Source of the DNA: Ilumatobacter sp.
GTDB lineage: Bacteria > Actinomycetota > Acidimicrobiia > Acidimicrobiales > Ilumatobacteraceae
Length of the DNA: 64,000 nucleotides
Reading direction: 5' to 3'
NCBI GenBank assembly: GCA_018666235.1
Contig: JABJAB010000105.1
Location: 26,500-90,499, forward strand
The stretch's first letter is position 1; each line of letters opens with the position of its first letter. Of this stretch, positions 1-8,134 are shown in pieces. A model generated the notes under the pieces. That model was not told the origin of the DNA. It did not search any database and saw only the letters and a list, made by a program, of their open reading frames with translations. A program made the position numbers and the translations under genes.

Positions 1-268
1 AACACGTGCCACATTCGAAGCATTGTTCGTAGTTGAACAGGATGCCGCCGTCGCTCGTCGGGACGAACAACTTGGCCGGGCAGGCAACGATGCACTCGCG
101 GCTGGGACAGTCACGACACACGGTGTCGTCGACAACGATGTGCGCCCGCTCATGGACGTCGAAGCGCGTCGATCCAATGAGGTCTTCGAACGAGCGGGTC
201 GGCCACTGCTCGGTTTCCTTGGTTCCGGCGGCCGCAATGCTGGCCCAGCGGTCACTGATCTTGCTCAT
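1..268 (-). CDS. fixX: FixX-like ferredoxin of the ETF:quinone oxidoreductase (3' end outside window)
   Basis: Small iron-sulfur protein that works with FixC to pass electrons from electron transfer flavoprotein to quinone. The first 89 codons are visible. Cysteines C51, C54, C59 and C63 form a CxxCx4CxxxCP cluster, and C83, C86 and C89 (CFECGTC) begin the second half of a ferredoxin fold, as in FixX. The ATG overlaps the fixC stop codon by ATGA, so the two are translationally coupled. The frame is still open at base 1, so the end of the gene is not seen. Identification rests on the cysteine pattern plus the fixC neighbour. Confidence 0.85.
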   Translation of the reverse strand, partial: MSKISDRWASIAAAGTKETEQWPTRSFEDLIGSTRFDVHERAHIVVDDTVCRDCPSRECIVACPAKLFVPTSDGGILFNYEQCFECGTC

Positions 269-1569
269 CCGAACGTCCTCAATCCCTCAAGTGTGTCTCT
301 GACGACATGGCGCACCTTCAACCCGGCGCGCTTGCGTTCCTGATTGAGCACCCGGATCAGGCCCGGCTTCGGCGTCGGGTTGTCGACGCGGAACATACGC
401 TCGACCGAGTTGGCGATCATCTGCGGATACAGATGCTGCACCCGGTCCGACAGCACGATCTCAGGCGCCCGGTGCAGACGTTTGTGGTCGCGCAAGACGA
501 ATGTGTCGTTGAGCCGGCGCTCATATCCGGCTAAGCCTTTGGCAGAAGCGTCGCCGGATGCGAGCGCCTCCACGGCCGCCTCGCCGGCGTAAATGCCGCT
601 TGCCATGGCGAAGTTCACGCCCTCCAGCCACAGGCCGGCGGCCAGGCACATCGCGGCTGCATCTCCGGCGATGAGGATGCCGTCGCCAGTCATCTGCGGC
701 ATCATCGACAAGCCAGCCTCGGGGATCACGTGCGCTGAATACTCCTGCACCTCGCCACCTTCGACGAGTGGGGCGATGCCGGGGTGTTGCTTGAACCGCT
801 CGATGATCTCTTCGGGACGCAACTCCTGGGCTGCGAGTTTGGGCAGCTTGAGGACACACCCCACGGCGAGCGTGTCGAGATTGGTATAGACGAAGCCGCC
901 ACCGTTGACCCCGGATGTGCCACCGAGCACTTCGATGTCCATCCCGTCGCGGCCACGGACGCCGAAGCGCTCGTCGATGACTTCCTTGGGAAGTGCGATG
1001 GTCTCTTTGACGCCGACGGTGTAGTTCGCCGCGTCGACCTCGCCGTACATCCCCGCCTCCTTGGCGAGGAAGCTGTTGACGCCGTCGCAGGCGATGACGA
1101 CCCTGGCACGCAAGTCGCCGTCAGGACGGTCGGTGGTGACACCAACGACCTGGCCGTTCTCGCGCAGCAGACCGGTGGCGGTCGTGGAACAGACAAGGGT
1201 CGCGCCGTCGGCCTCGGCCTTGCTGGCGAGCCAATGGTCCCAATCGGGCCGGAATGCCGTGGCACCGTTGTAGGGAGCGCTGCCCCATTTTTGGCTCCGG
1301 AAGTCGACACTGACCGCCTGGTCGTCGGTCAAGACCATCGTGGAGCGGCGAGTGATCCAGCGCTGCACCGGTGCTTCTTCCCACCATTGCGGGTGCAGCT
1401 GGTCGAGGATGCGGGGATAGACCACGCCGCCATACATGTTCTTTGAACCGGGGAACGGGCCGCGTTCGAGCAGGATGACCGAGTGGCCGGCCCGTGCGAG
1501 CACCGTGGCGGCCGTGGCGCCGGCTGGGCCAGCGCCGACCACGACGACGTCGACGTCAAACTCGGTCAT
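265..1569 (-). CDS. fixC: FixC-type electron transfer flavoprotein:quinone oxidoreductase, FAD subunit
   Basis: FAD-dependent dehydrogenase of 434 residues that takes electrons from ETF and hands them to membrane quinone. An N-terminal dinucleotide-binding motif GAGPAG (residues 12-17) is followed by an acidic ribose-binding end (LLER). A second FAD contact, IAGDAAAM, lies near residue 300. Length matches FixC (about 430) rather than the longer eukaryotic ETF-QO, which carries its own iron-sulfur domain; here that role goes to the downstream fixX. Start ATG overlaps the etfA stop (ATGA), giving an etfA-fixC-fixX operon read leftward. Similar sets occur near mycofactocin-dependent alcohol dehydrogenases in actinobacteria, but no mycofactocin gene is in view. 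Confidence 0.9.
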   Translation of the reverse strand: MTEFDVDVVVVGAGPAGATAATVLARAGHSVILLERGPFPGSKNMYGGVVYPRILDQLHPQWWEEAPVQRWITRRSTMVLTDDQAVSVDFRSQKWGSAPYNGATAFRPDWDHWLASKAEADGATLVCSTTATGLLRENGQVVGVTTDRPDGDLRARVVIACDGVNSFLAKEAGMYGEVDAANYTVGVKETIALPKEVIDERFGVRGRDGMDIEVLGGTSGVNGGGFVYTNLDTLAVGCVLKLPKLAAQELRPEEIIERFKQHPGIAPLVEGGEVQEYSAHVIPEAGLSMMPQMTGDGILIAGDAAAMCLAAGLWLEGVNFAMASGIYAGEAAVEALASGDASAKGLAGYERRLNDTFVLRDHKRLHRAPEIVLSDRVQHLYPQMIANSVERMFRVDNPTPKPGLIRVLNQERKRAGLKVRHVVRDTLEGLRTFG

Positions 1570-2516
1570 GCGGGGGTCTCCGCCGTGTTGGCTGAGCGTT
1601 CGGCGAGCAGACGGGTCAACGCTGCAAGCGTTGCATTCGCGTCGCTCACGATGGCGAGGTCACTCATGTGCATCATGGGGCAGTGGGGGTCGGTGTTGAC
1701 GCTGATGATGTGGTCGGGGCTGCCGAGTCCGGCGGTGTGCTGAACCGCCCCGCTGACTCCAAAGGAGAGGTACAACTTCGGATCGACCACGACGCCGGTG
1801 GTGCCGATCTGCTTGTCATGATGCACCCACGATCGATCCGTGATGACCCGGGTGGCTCCCATGGTCGCACCGATGTCGGCAGCGAATGCTGCGAGCTGAG
1901 CAAACCGTTCCTCGCTGTCAAGTCCTGCGCCGCCACCGACGATGCGGTGTGCCTCGGACAGGTCCATCGTGCGGACGTCAGGAGGCAAGATTTCCACGAC
2001 GGTCGCATCATGGCCGGACACCGCCTCGTGATCGACGCGTACGCGCCGGACTTCGGGGTGGCCGTCAAACGACGCTGCTCCGCGAATACCCGGCTGGAGC
2101 GTGGCGACGAAGGCGCCACTGGGCCGAAGTTCGTGGAGCTCGCGGCCGCCGGAGCGAGCCACGAATACCGAGTCATGAGCGAGCGCGGTAGCGCCGGCGT
2201 ACAGCGGTCGGCTGAGGCGAAGCGCAAGTGCTGGTGCAAGGTCGCGACCATCGGGGCAGTGGGGAAGCACAACCTGGTCGGTCGAGCCGGGCAGAACGAC
2301 GTCGTCGGCTGAGTTGATGAGAGCTGCAAGGTGGCGCGCCCAGCGCGCGATCTCCACATCGCCCAGGTCGACGAGTGTGACCGTTCGAGCTCGATCAGTC
2401 AGGTCGATGTCATCGACGCCTGAACCAACCAGGACGACATTGCCATCGCATTCAGCAATGGCGTCGTCGGTGCCAGCTGGCAGAACGCTCTCTCGAACCG
2501 GCACCACTGCGATCAT
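1566..2516 (-). CDS. etfA: Electron transfer flavoprotein, alpha subunit
   Basis: Alpha subunit of ETF, 316 residues. The C-terminal FAD domain is clear: GGGAGL, then VITDRSWVHHDKQIGTTG, then the SGAVQHTAGL and SVNTDPHCPMM segments that hold the FAD adenylate and ribityl groups. The N-terminal half is divergent, as usual in the family. It is first in the operon with fixC and fixX. No beta subunit lies between it and the next upstream gene, although ETF is normally an alpha/beta heterodimer; etfB may lie past the left window edge. The ATG at 2516 is favoured because a TACGCT hexamer lies 8 bases before it. Confidence 0.88.
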   Translation of the reverse strand: MIAVVPVRESVLPAGTDDAIAECDGNVVLVGSGVDDIDLTDRARTVTLVDLGDVEIARWARHLAALINSADDVVLPGSTDQVVLPHCPDGRDLAPALALRLSRPLYAGATALAHDSVFVARSGGRELHELRPSGAFVATLQPGIRGAASFDGHPEVRRVRVDHEAVSGHDATVVEILPPDVRTMDLSEAHRIVGGGAGLDSEERFAQLAAFAADIGATMGATRVITDRSWVHHDKQIGTTGVVVDPKLYLSFGVSGAVQHTAGLGSPDHIISVNTDPHCPMMHMSDLAIVSDANATLAALTRLLAERSANTAETPA

Positions 2517-2524
2517 CGATCGTC

Positions 2525-2530
2525 AGCGTA
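2525..2530 (-). promoter_or_regulatory. -10 box of etfA
   Basis: TACGCT on the minus strand, 8 bases before the etfA ATG; no Shine-Dalgarno sequence is present. Confidence 0.5.
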
Positions 2531-2590
2531 CGGGGCGTCACGTCGTCGCTCGCAACCGTTCGCCGACTGCGTCGCAAACTCTCGGTGTTT

Positions 2591-3013
2591 TCAGCTCAGC
2601 ATCGAGGGTTCGAGCTGATGGACCCGCTTCGCAGTGGCGACGAGGAGCTTGCGTGTGATGGCGGGACTCTGATCGAGCAGTTGCTCGAACTCGCGACGGT
2701 TGAGCACTTCGACCGTCATCGCGGTTTCGGCCTGCACCGTGGCGGTTCGTGACCGGTTGGCGAGCAGCGCCACTTCGCCCAGCACGGCACCCTTGCCGAC
2801 CGATGCAATCAACTTCCCGTCGCGCCAGACCGATGCGGTCCCTTCGACGATGATGAAGGCTTCGCGACCGGCGGTGCCCTCCTTGATGACTTCCTTGCCG
2901 GCTTTGATGTCGATCGGTGTCATCAATCGATCAATCGCGGCAAGTTCCTTCTTCGAGAGCCCGGCGAAGAGTTCGATTGAGGCGAGGGCAGCAATGGTTG
3001 TGTTCGTCGTCAT
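2591..3013 (-). CDS. Cyclic nucleotide-binding domain protein
   Basis: Single-domain protein of 140 residues made almost entirely of a CRP/CAP-type beta barrel: LFAGLSKKELAAID at the start, FIIVEGTASVWRDG in the middle, and the phosphate-binding cassette GEVALLANRSRTATV near residue 85. No helix-turn-helix or other output domain follows, so it is a sensor or regulatory subunit rather than a transcription factor. In the family the cassette binds cAMP or cGMP, and an adenylyl cyclase is encoded at 57.3-57.8 kb; a link is only inference. Start chosen at 3013 (MTTNT); an ATG 6 codons earlier in frame is possible. The partner is unknown. Confidence 0.8.
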   Translation of the reverse strand: MTTNTTIAALASIELFAGLSKKELAAIDRLMTPIDIKAGKEVIKEGTAGREAFIIVEGTASVWRDGKLIASVGKGAVLGEVALLANRSRTATVQAETAMTVEVLNRREFEQLLDQSPAITRKLLVATAKRVHQLEPSMLS

Positions 3014-3061
3014 ATCCCTAGTGTGCACCATAGAGACACGTCGCCTGGCACCGCGCCGGCT

Positions 3062-3685
3062 TCAGGCCGCTGCGGTCTTGCGACGGTCGCGTTGCCAGCG
3101 GACCAGTTCGACAATGCCCGTGATCGACAGCGCCGTAACGAACGCCAGGATGAAGGCAAGCGTGTGATTGTCTTCGAATTGCTTCCCGAACACGAAGCCG
3201 AGGATGGCGGCATACGACGCCCAGATCGTGACAGCGATGGCGATCCAGAACATGAACCAACGGCGTGGCTGCTGCGTGACGCCCGAAGACACGGTCAGCA
3301 CGGTGCGGCCGCCAGGGATGAATCGTGCGGTAATCAAGAGCAGGCCACCGCGTTTGCGGATCTGGTGCGCGGCCCCATCCAGCCGCGCCCGTCGCTCTGG
3401 CTTTCTGTCTGCCCACCGGTTGACCAGGCCCTCAAAATTGCTCCCGATCGCATAGGCGAGATTGTCGCCCACGAACGCTCCGGTCGCACCGGCGATGATG
3501 ACGAGCAAGAGACTTTGGTCGCCGGCACCGGCGGCCACGCCGCCCAGGATCACTGTGGTCTCGCCAGGAACGATCGGAAGGATCGAGTCGAGGAGCGCGA
3601 CCGCAAAGATGACCAGCAGGAACCACCAGTTGCCTGAGAAGTCTTTGAGTTGATCGGTGAAATCGGTGATGACGTTCGCCAGCAT
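3062..3685 (-). CDS. DedA family inner membrane protein
   Basis: Membrane protein of 207 residues in the DedA/SNARE-associated family, members of which help transport lipid carriers such as undecaprenyl phosphate or phospholipids across the membrane. Hydrophobic segments flank the family landmarks: a re-entrant N-terminal stretch ending PIVPGETTVILGG, GDNLAYAIG, and ARFIPGGRTVLTVSSG near residues 120-135. The C-terminus ends in a basic tail (RWQRDRRKTAAA). The start is set at the ATG at 3685; the frame extends upstream without similarity to the family. Substrate cannot be told from sequence. Confidence 0.88.
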   Translation of the reverse strand: MLANVITDFTDQLKDFSGNWWFLLVIFAVALLDSILPIVPGETTVILGGVAAGAGDQSLLLVIIAGATGAFVGDNLAYAIGSNFEGLVNRWADRKPERRARLDGAAHQIRKRGGLLLITARFIPGGRTVLTVSSGVTQQPRRWFMFWIAIAVTIWASYAAILGFVFGKQFEDNHTLAFILAFVTALSITGIVELVRWQRDRRKTAAA

Positions 3686-3695
3686 GTGCGACGAA

Positions 3696-3701
3696 ACGTT
3701 A
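3696..3701 (-). promoter_or_regulatory. Possible -10 box of the DedA gene
   Basis: TAACGT on the minus strand, 10 bases before the chosen ATG; the spacing is at the long end of the pattern in this window. Confidence 0.35.
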
Positions 3702-3728
3702 GCGGTCAGGTGTGGAGGACAAGACGTG

Positions 3729-5453
3729 TCAGCTGGCGAACCACACCGTGGAGTTCGCGGGAATGACGCCGGGTGTGTGCATTTCGTTCGGCTCGCTGGA
3801 GAACACCGGTCGCGCAATCGAGAGTTCGGGGTGTTCGAGGTCGACTGCCACGGGCTGCATCGTCGCGTTGACGACGATGACGAGGCCACCTCGCCGAACG
3901 CCGACGAGGTCGTGGCCGAGGTCGAGGACCTCGGCGCGGAGCGGCTGAACAATTGCGAATTCCGCTCGAGCATCCGAAGCTGTCCGATACAACTCGAGCA
4001 TCGACGTGTCGTCGTCCTCTGCCGTTGCCAGCGCGTAGGCGCCCCAACCAGCAGGTTGTGGCAGCCACGGCTCGCCGACCGAGCCGTCAGCAGCGGGCTT
4101 CGAGAACCCGAACGACGTCGACACATCGGTGTTCCACGGCAGTGGAATGCGACATCCATCGCGGCCGACCTCTGCACCGTCCGTGAGGTGGAAGATTGGG
4201 TCCTCGCGGTAGTCGGCGGGGATGTCGAGGACCTCGGGCAGGCCCAACTCTTCGCCTTGATACAGGTAGAGACTTCCGGGCAACGCAAAGATCAGGGCAG
4301 TCATCGCACGCGAGCGGCGGGCGCCGAGCTCGAGGTCGATCGCTGCGCCAGACAACGCCAGATTGTTGTTGGTCCACGACTCGGGCAGGTGGGCGTCGGC
4401 CTTACCGAGCCGAGTAACGATGCGTTGAATGTCATGGTTGTTCAGCGTCCAGGCCGGCGCGACGCCGGTGCTGTTCAGAATCTCGAACGGATCGCGCAGG
4501 GCGAGCTCGATCGAACCCTTTTCCCAGGGAGACAGCATCAGGTCGAACGAGAACATTTGGTGGAACTGGTCGGGTTGGGTGAACTCCTTGACCAATTCGG
4601 GGCGGCGCACGGCGTAGGCCTCGGCGACCATCATCAGGTCGCGCCCGGGATGGCGAAGCTCGTAACTCTCGAGTGTCGATCGAAATTCGCGCCAGACGTC
4701 GTGGCCCTCGGGCCGGAACACGGTGTACGGGTTGACCCAGGTGATGTCGAGTATTCCCACGTCTGCGCCGACCGGAGGCTGATCGGGCAAGTCCGGGTGC
4801 TTTCCGGTCGGTGCGACGGCATCGACGCGGAAGCCGGCCACGCCGCGGTCGAACCAGAACTCGAAGATGTCGGCGAAATGCTGTTTGACGTCAACGTGGG
4901 TGTGATCGAAGTCGGGCTGGTGTGGCGTGAAGGTGCCGAGATACCACTGGCCGTCATCGTCGCGGTCGTTGACGCGAGTCCAGGCCGATCCGCCGAATGC
5001 GGCGCGCCAGTTGTTCGGTGGTTCGTTGCCGTCACCTTTGCCATCGCGGAAATAGAAGCGCGCGCGTTCCGCGCTGCCGGGCTCGGCCAACAGTGCTGCC
5101 TGGAACCACTCGTGTTCGTTGCTGCAGTGGCTGGGCACCAGGTCCATCAGGATCTTGATGTTGTGCTGTTCGGCATCTGCGAGCAGCGCGTCGAAGTCGG
5201 CGAGCGTGCCATATTCGTCGTGGATGCCGAAGTAGTCGGCAACGTCGTAGCCGTGGTCCTGTTGTGGGCTCGGGTAGCACGGGTTGAGCCAGATGGCATC
5301 GATGCCCAGCGAGTCCAGATGATCGAGTCGCGATCTGATGCCCTCGATGTCGCCGATCCCATCGCCCGTTGAGTCCGCGAACGATCGGACATAGACCTGA
5401 TAGATGAGCGCGTCCTGCCACCAGTGGCGCTGCAGGGGTGTGTTGCCAGCCAT
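3729..5453 (-). CDS. GH13 alpha-glucosidase (alpha-amylase superfamily)
   Basis: Retaining alpha-glucosidase of 574 residues. The TIM barrel opens with WWQDALIYQVYVRSF and GIDAIWLNPCYPSP. Predicted catalytic residues are the nucleophile D211 in GFRVDAVAP, the acid/base E278 in MMVAEAY, and the transition-state stabiliser D341 in LNNHD. The C-terminal beta domain ends the protein. There is no signal peptide, so it acts in the cytoplasm on imported maltose, sucrose or trehalose-type sugars. The ATG at 5453 lies 12 bases from a perfect LacI/CcpA-type operator; a TTG four codons upstream is an alternative start but would overlap the proposed -10 box. Next to a GH3 beta-glucosidase read in the same direction. 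Confidence 0.92.
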   Translation of the reverse strand: MAGNTPLQRHWWQDALIYQVYVRSFADSTGDGIGDIEGIRSRLDHLDSLGIDAIWLNPCYPSPQQDHGYDVADYFGIHDEYGTLADFDALLADAEQHNIKILMDLVPSHCSNEHEWFQAALLAEPGSAERARFYFRDGKGDGNEPPNNWRAAFGGSAWTRVNDRDDDGQWYLGTFTPHQPDFDHTHVDVKQHFADIFEFWFDRGVAGFRVDAVAPTGKHPDLPDQPPVGADVGILDITWVNPYTVFRPEGHDVWREFRSTLESYELRHPGRDLMMVAEAYAVRRPELVKEFTQPDQFHQMFSFDLMLSPWEKGSIELALRDPFEILNSTGVAPAWTLNNHDIQRIVTRLGKADAHLPESWTNNNLALSGAAIDLELGARRSRAMTALIFALPGSLYLYQGEELGLPEVLDIPADYREDPIFHLTDGAEVGRDGCRIPLPWNTDVSTSFGFSKPAADGSVGEPWLPQPAGWGAYALATAEDDDTSMLELYRTASDARAEFAIVQPLRAEVLDLGHDLVGVRRGGLVIVVNATMQPVAVDLEHPELSIARPVFSSEPNEMHTPGVIPANSTVWFAS

Positions 5454-5463
5454 AGAACGCAAC

Positions 5464-5469
5464 AATGTA
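5464..5469 (-). promoter_or_regulatory. Possible -10 box of the alpha-glucosidase gene
   Basis: TACATT on the minus strand, 10 bases before the ATG. Four of its bases fall inside the operator palindrome, so a repressor there would block RNA polymerase directly. Confidence 0.4.
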
Positions 5470-5479
5470 AGCGCTTTCA
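5466..5479. promoter_or_regulatory. LacI/CcpA-family operator palindrome
   Basis: TGTAAGCGCTTTCA: TGTAAGC is opposite GCTTTCA, with only one non-complementary pair (T3 against T12). This is the classic operator shape of LacI/GalR-family sugar repressors and of CcpA cre sites. It sits immediately upstream of the alpha-glucosidase start. No LacI-type regulator gene is in the window. Confidence 0.65.
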
Positions 5480-5557
5480 GCGCGTTTGGGTGCGTCGAAG
5501 GAGGTGAGTTGGTTCAAGTGGTTGTTCGGTCGGGGAACACCGGTGGCAGTGTTCGAT

Positions 5558-8065
5558 TCAGGAGATGGTGACGCGGTGCCGCTGGCGCTCGTCGTTGGCC
5601 GAAGCAGCCAACACGATGTCGTACTCGCCTGGCTCGAGTCGCCAGTCGTCGGCAGCAGTATCCCACCGTCGGAATGCCGTCGGATCAAGTTCGAGCACGG
5701 CGTTCACGGTCGTCCCCGGCTCGACTGTCAGCTTGTCCCAAGCTTTCAGTTCCAACCGGGGCCGCATGTATCCGGGCGCCACGGCCTCGACGTAGCCTTG
5801 AACAACCACCGTTGCTGCTCGGTCACTTGTGCACGTGATGGGCACCGTGACGGTGACACTGCGGTTCTCGGCGTCGAGCACGGCATCGCCCCACGTGGCA
5901 TCGCCATAGCTCAGCCCGTGGCCAAACGGGAAGCGCACTGGCGTGTCGGTCGCGTCGTAGTGGCGATAGCCGACGAACAGGCCCTCTGCATAGCGTTGCG
6001 TGCCGTTTCCTTCGCCGTCATGATCGGGCCGATGGTGGAGATAGGCGGGGTGGTCGGCGAGGCGAACGGGGACCGTGATCGGCAGTCGACCGCCAGGGTC
6101 TGCATTGCCGAGGAGAATGTCGGTGAGCGCTTCGGCCTGTTCCTGGCCGGCAAAAAAGGGCGTGAGAATCGCGGCCGCTGACCCAGGGTCGCTCGGATCG
6201 GCCCAGTCCATCGTCACGGGTGAACCGGCGTTCACGATCACGACGGTACGCGGGTTCGCGGCGACGACGCGGCGAACCAATTCGTCCTGTCGGCCTGGAA
6301 GATCCATCGTGGTTCGGTCGAACCCTTCGGTCTCCCACTCGTCGTTGGTTCCGACCATGACGACAGCGACGTCGGCGGCTGCTGCGGCGGCGACGGCGCG
6401 GTCCATCAGGTCGGCAGGCTCGGGGGAGCGGATACCGACGCGCAGTGCTGCAAAGCCGTTGACCTCCGAGGTGGCCCACCGAACATCAAGTTCGACCGGG
6501 GTGCCAGCGGTGCACTCCAACGTTGCCGTGGCCTCGACGCTGCCGTAGCCAAAGAATTCCTCGCTGCGCGGCAACTCCATCAGCGGGTCTTCGACGAGCG
6601 TGGCGCCGTTGGCGGCCATCGTGAACGGTCCTGTCGAAACGATACCGACGACGTGGGGGCCGTCGGAGTCGGGGATGAACGAGCCACTGATCCGCGTGGA
6701 GAACCCGCGCGGGTCGACTCCATCGGGGGTCGACCCGAAAAAGCGGATCATCGACGTCGGTGCCGGCTGGACGACGACGATGTCGCCGTTCCAATCGCGC
6801 CCGTTGGCGTATTCGATGCGCAGACCAGGCTCGCCGTTGGGTTGGCGCAGCTGACTCTTGAGGACGACCGGCGTGAGGCGATCGATGCGAACACCTGGTT
6901 CGAAGATGACCGACGCGCCGGTCGGCGAATCCGGCCCGATGCGGTCGGTCAGCGCGTCGAGCAAGGTGCGATGGCCGAGTGGAACGAGGCTCGCAGAGCC
7001 GCCGCCCATCGAGCGGTCGATGGTGGCATTGGGGCCGAGCACGGCGACCCTCGTCAGGCTCGACGCGTCGAGTGGCAGGACGGGTGAGTTTGCGAGTGCG
7101 GCGACCGGATCGTTGCGGAGTAACACCGTGCCGGCCGTCGCTGCGCGGCGGGTGAGGGCGCGTTCGTTTGGCTCATCGACCGATTCCTCCTCGACATTGG
7201 CGTCACGCTCGTCGGCCTTCACGCGATTGGCCAGCACGAGAATGTCACGGACGAGGAGGTCCACCTGCGCCTCGGTGACATCGCCACGTTCGACTGCGTC
7301 TTCCAGCTTCTTGCCGTAGACCCGAACCGGGGCGGGCATCTCGATGTTGAGCCCGGCATTTGCCGCCGATACGGCTTCGTGGACCCCGAACCAGTCGGAG
7401 ACGACGAAGCCGTCGAAACCCCACTCGGTGCGCAAGATGTCGGTCAGCAGGCCGCGGTGCTGTGCGGCGTGTTCGCCGTTCAGTTTGTTGTACGCGCTCA
7501 TGATGCCCCAGGCGCCGCCCTCTTTCACGGCGCGTTCGAACGGACGGAGGTACAACTCGCGCAGCGAACGATCATCGATCTGGACGTCGACGCTCATTCG
7601 TTCGATCTCGGTGTCGTTGCACACGAAGTGCTTCACCGTGACGGCGACATCGTGGGATTGGACGCCCTGAACGTACGACGCGGCAAGTGCCCCGGACAGT
7701 TCGGGGTCTTCGCTGTAGCACTCGAACGTGCGGCCACCGATCGGTGTGCGATGCAGGTTGACGTTGGGGCCGAGAAGGACGTGGGCGCCCTTACGGCGGG
7801 CCTCGATCCCGAGAAGTGATCCGATCTCGCCGAGGAGTTCGACATCCCACGTGGCACCAAGCGTGATCCCGGCAGGCACGACGACGCCGGGGGTTCCACC
7901 GCCACCATGACCCTCGCCGCGGATGCCGTTGGGCCCGTCGCTCATCTTGATCGCGGGGATACCTGCCTCGGGAAAGGCCACGGTCCTCCACGTGTTCTTG
8001 CCGGTGACGATCCGACATTTGTCGGTGAGGGAGAGTGCGGACAATGCCGCGTCGATGTCAATCAC
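5558..8065 (-). CDS. bglX: GH3 beta-glucosidase with inserted PA14 domain
   Basis: Beta-glucosidase of 835 residues. Order: GH3 N-terminal barrel (about 1-290) with KHFVCND near 145 and the nucleophile D224 in GFVVSDWFG; GH3 C-terminal domain starting near 310 (AGTVLLRND); an inserted PA14-like beta module around 405-520 (YANGRDWNGDI through IPDSDGPHVVGIVSTG); the rest of the C-terminal domain with VVMVGTNDEWETEGFDR; and a fibronectin III-like end. PA14 insertions in GH3 enzymes such as KmBglI shape specificity for di- and oligosaccharides. No signal peptide is seen. The start is GTG at 8065. A gene symbol is tentative. It probably works with the neighbouring alpha-glucosidase in sugar use. 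Confidence 0.9.
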   Translation of the reverse strand: MIDIDAALSALSLTDKCRIVTGKNTWRTVAFPEAGIPAIKMSDGPNGIRGEGHGGGGTPGVVVPAGITLGATWDVELLGEIGSLLGIEARRKGAHVLLGPNVNLHRTPIGGRTFECYSEDPELSGALAASYVQGVQSHDVAVTVKHFVCNDTEIERMSVDVQIDDRSLRELYLRPFERAVKEGGAWGIMSAYNKLNGEHAAQHRGLLTDILRTEWGFDGFVVSDWFGVHEAVSAANAGLNIEMPAPVRVYGKKLEDAVERGDVTEAQVDLLVRDILVLANRVKADERDANVEEESVDEPNERALTRRAATAGTVLLRNDPVAALANSPVLPLDASSLTRVAVLGPNATIDRSMGGGSASLVPLGHRTLLDALTDRIGPDSPTGASVIFEPGVRIDRLTPVVLKSQLRQPNGEPGLRIEYANGRDWNGDIVVVQPAPTSMIRFFGSTPDGVDPRGFSTRISGSFIPDSDGPHVVGIVSTGPFTMAANGATLVEDPLMELPRSEEFFGYGSVEATATLECTAGTPVELDVRWATSEVNGFAALRVGIRSPEPADLMDRAVAAAAAADVAVVMVGTNDEWETEGFDRTTMDLPGRQDELVRRVVAANPRTVVIVNAGSPVTMDWADPSDPGSAAAILTPFFAGQEQAEALTDILLGNADPGGRLPITVPVRLADHPAYLHHRPDHDGEGNGTQRYAEGLFVGYRHYDATDTPVRFPFGHGLSYGDATWGDAVLDAENRSVTVTVPITCTSDRAATVVVQGYVEAVAPGYMRPRLELKAWDKLTVEPGTTVNAVLELDPTAFRRWDTAADDWRLEPGEYDIVLAASANDERQRHRVTIS

Positions 8066-8073
8066 AGTCGTGG

Positions 8074-8079
8074 ACGTTA
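8074..8079 (-). promoter_or_regulatory. -10 box of the beta-glucosidase gene
   Basis: TAACGT on the minus strand, 8 bases before the GTG start; supports GTG over the internal alternatives. Confidence 0.5.
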
Positions 8080-8134
8080 GAGGACGGCAGATCGCTTTGT
8101 CGGCGCTCTGGGCAACATCTGACCGGCCAGCGGT

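Noticed and set aside
3685..4288. N-terminal extension of the DedA frame into the alpha-glucosidase gene
   Set aside because: The extra 201 codons overlap a real gene in the same direction and are Ser/Arg-rich; the DedA family starts near the ATG at 3685.
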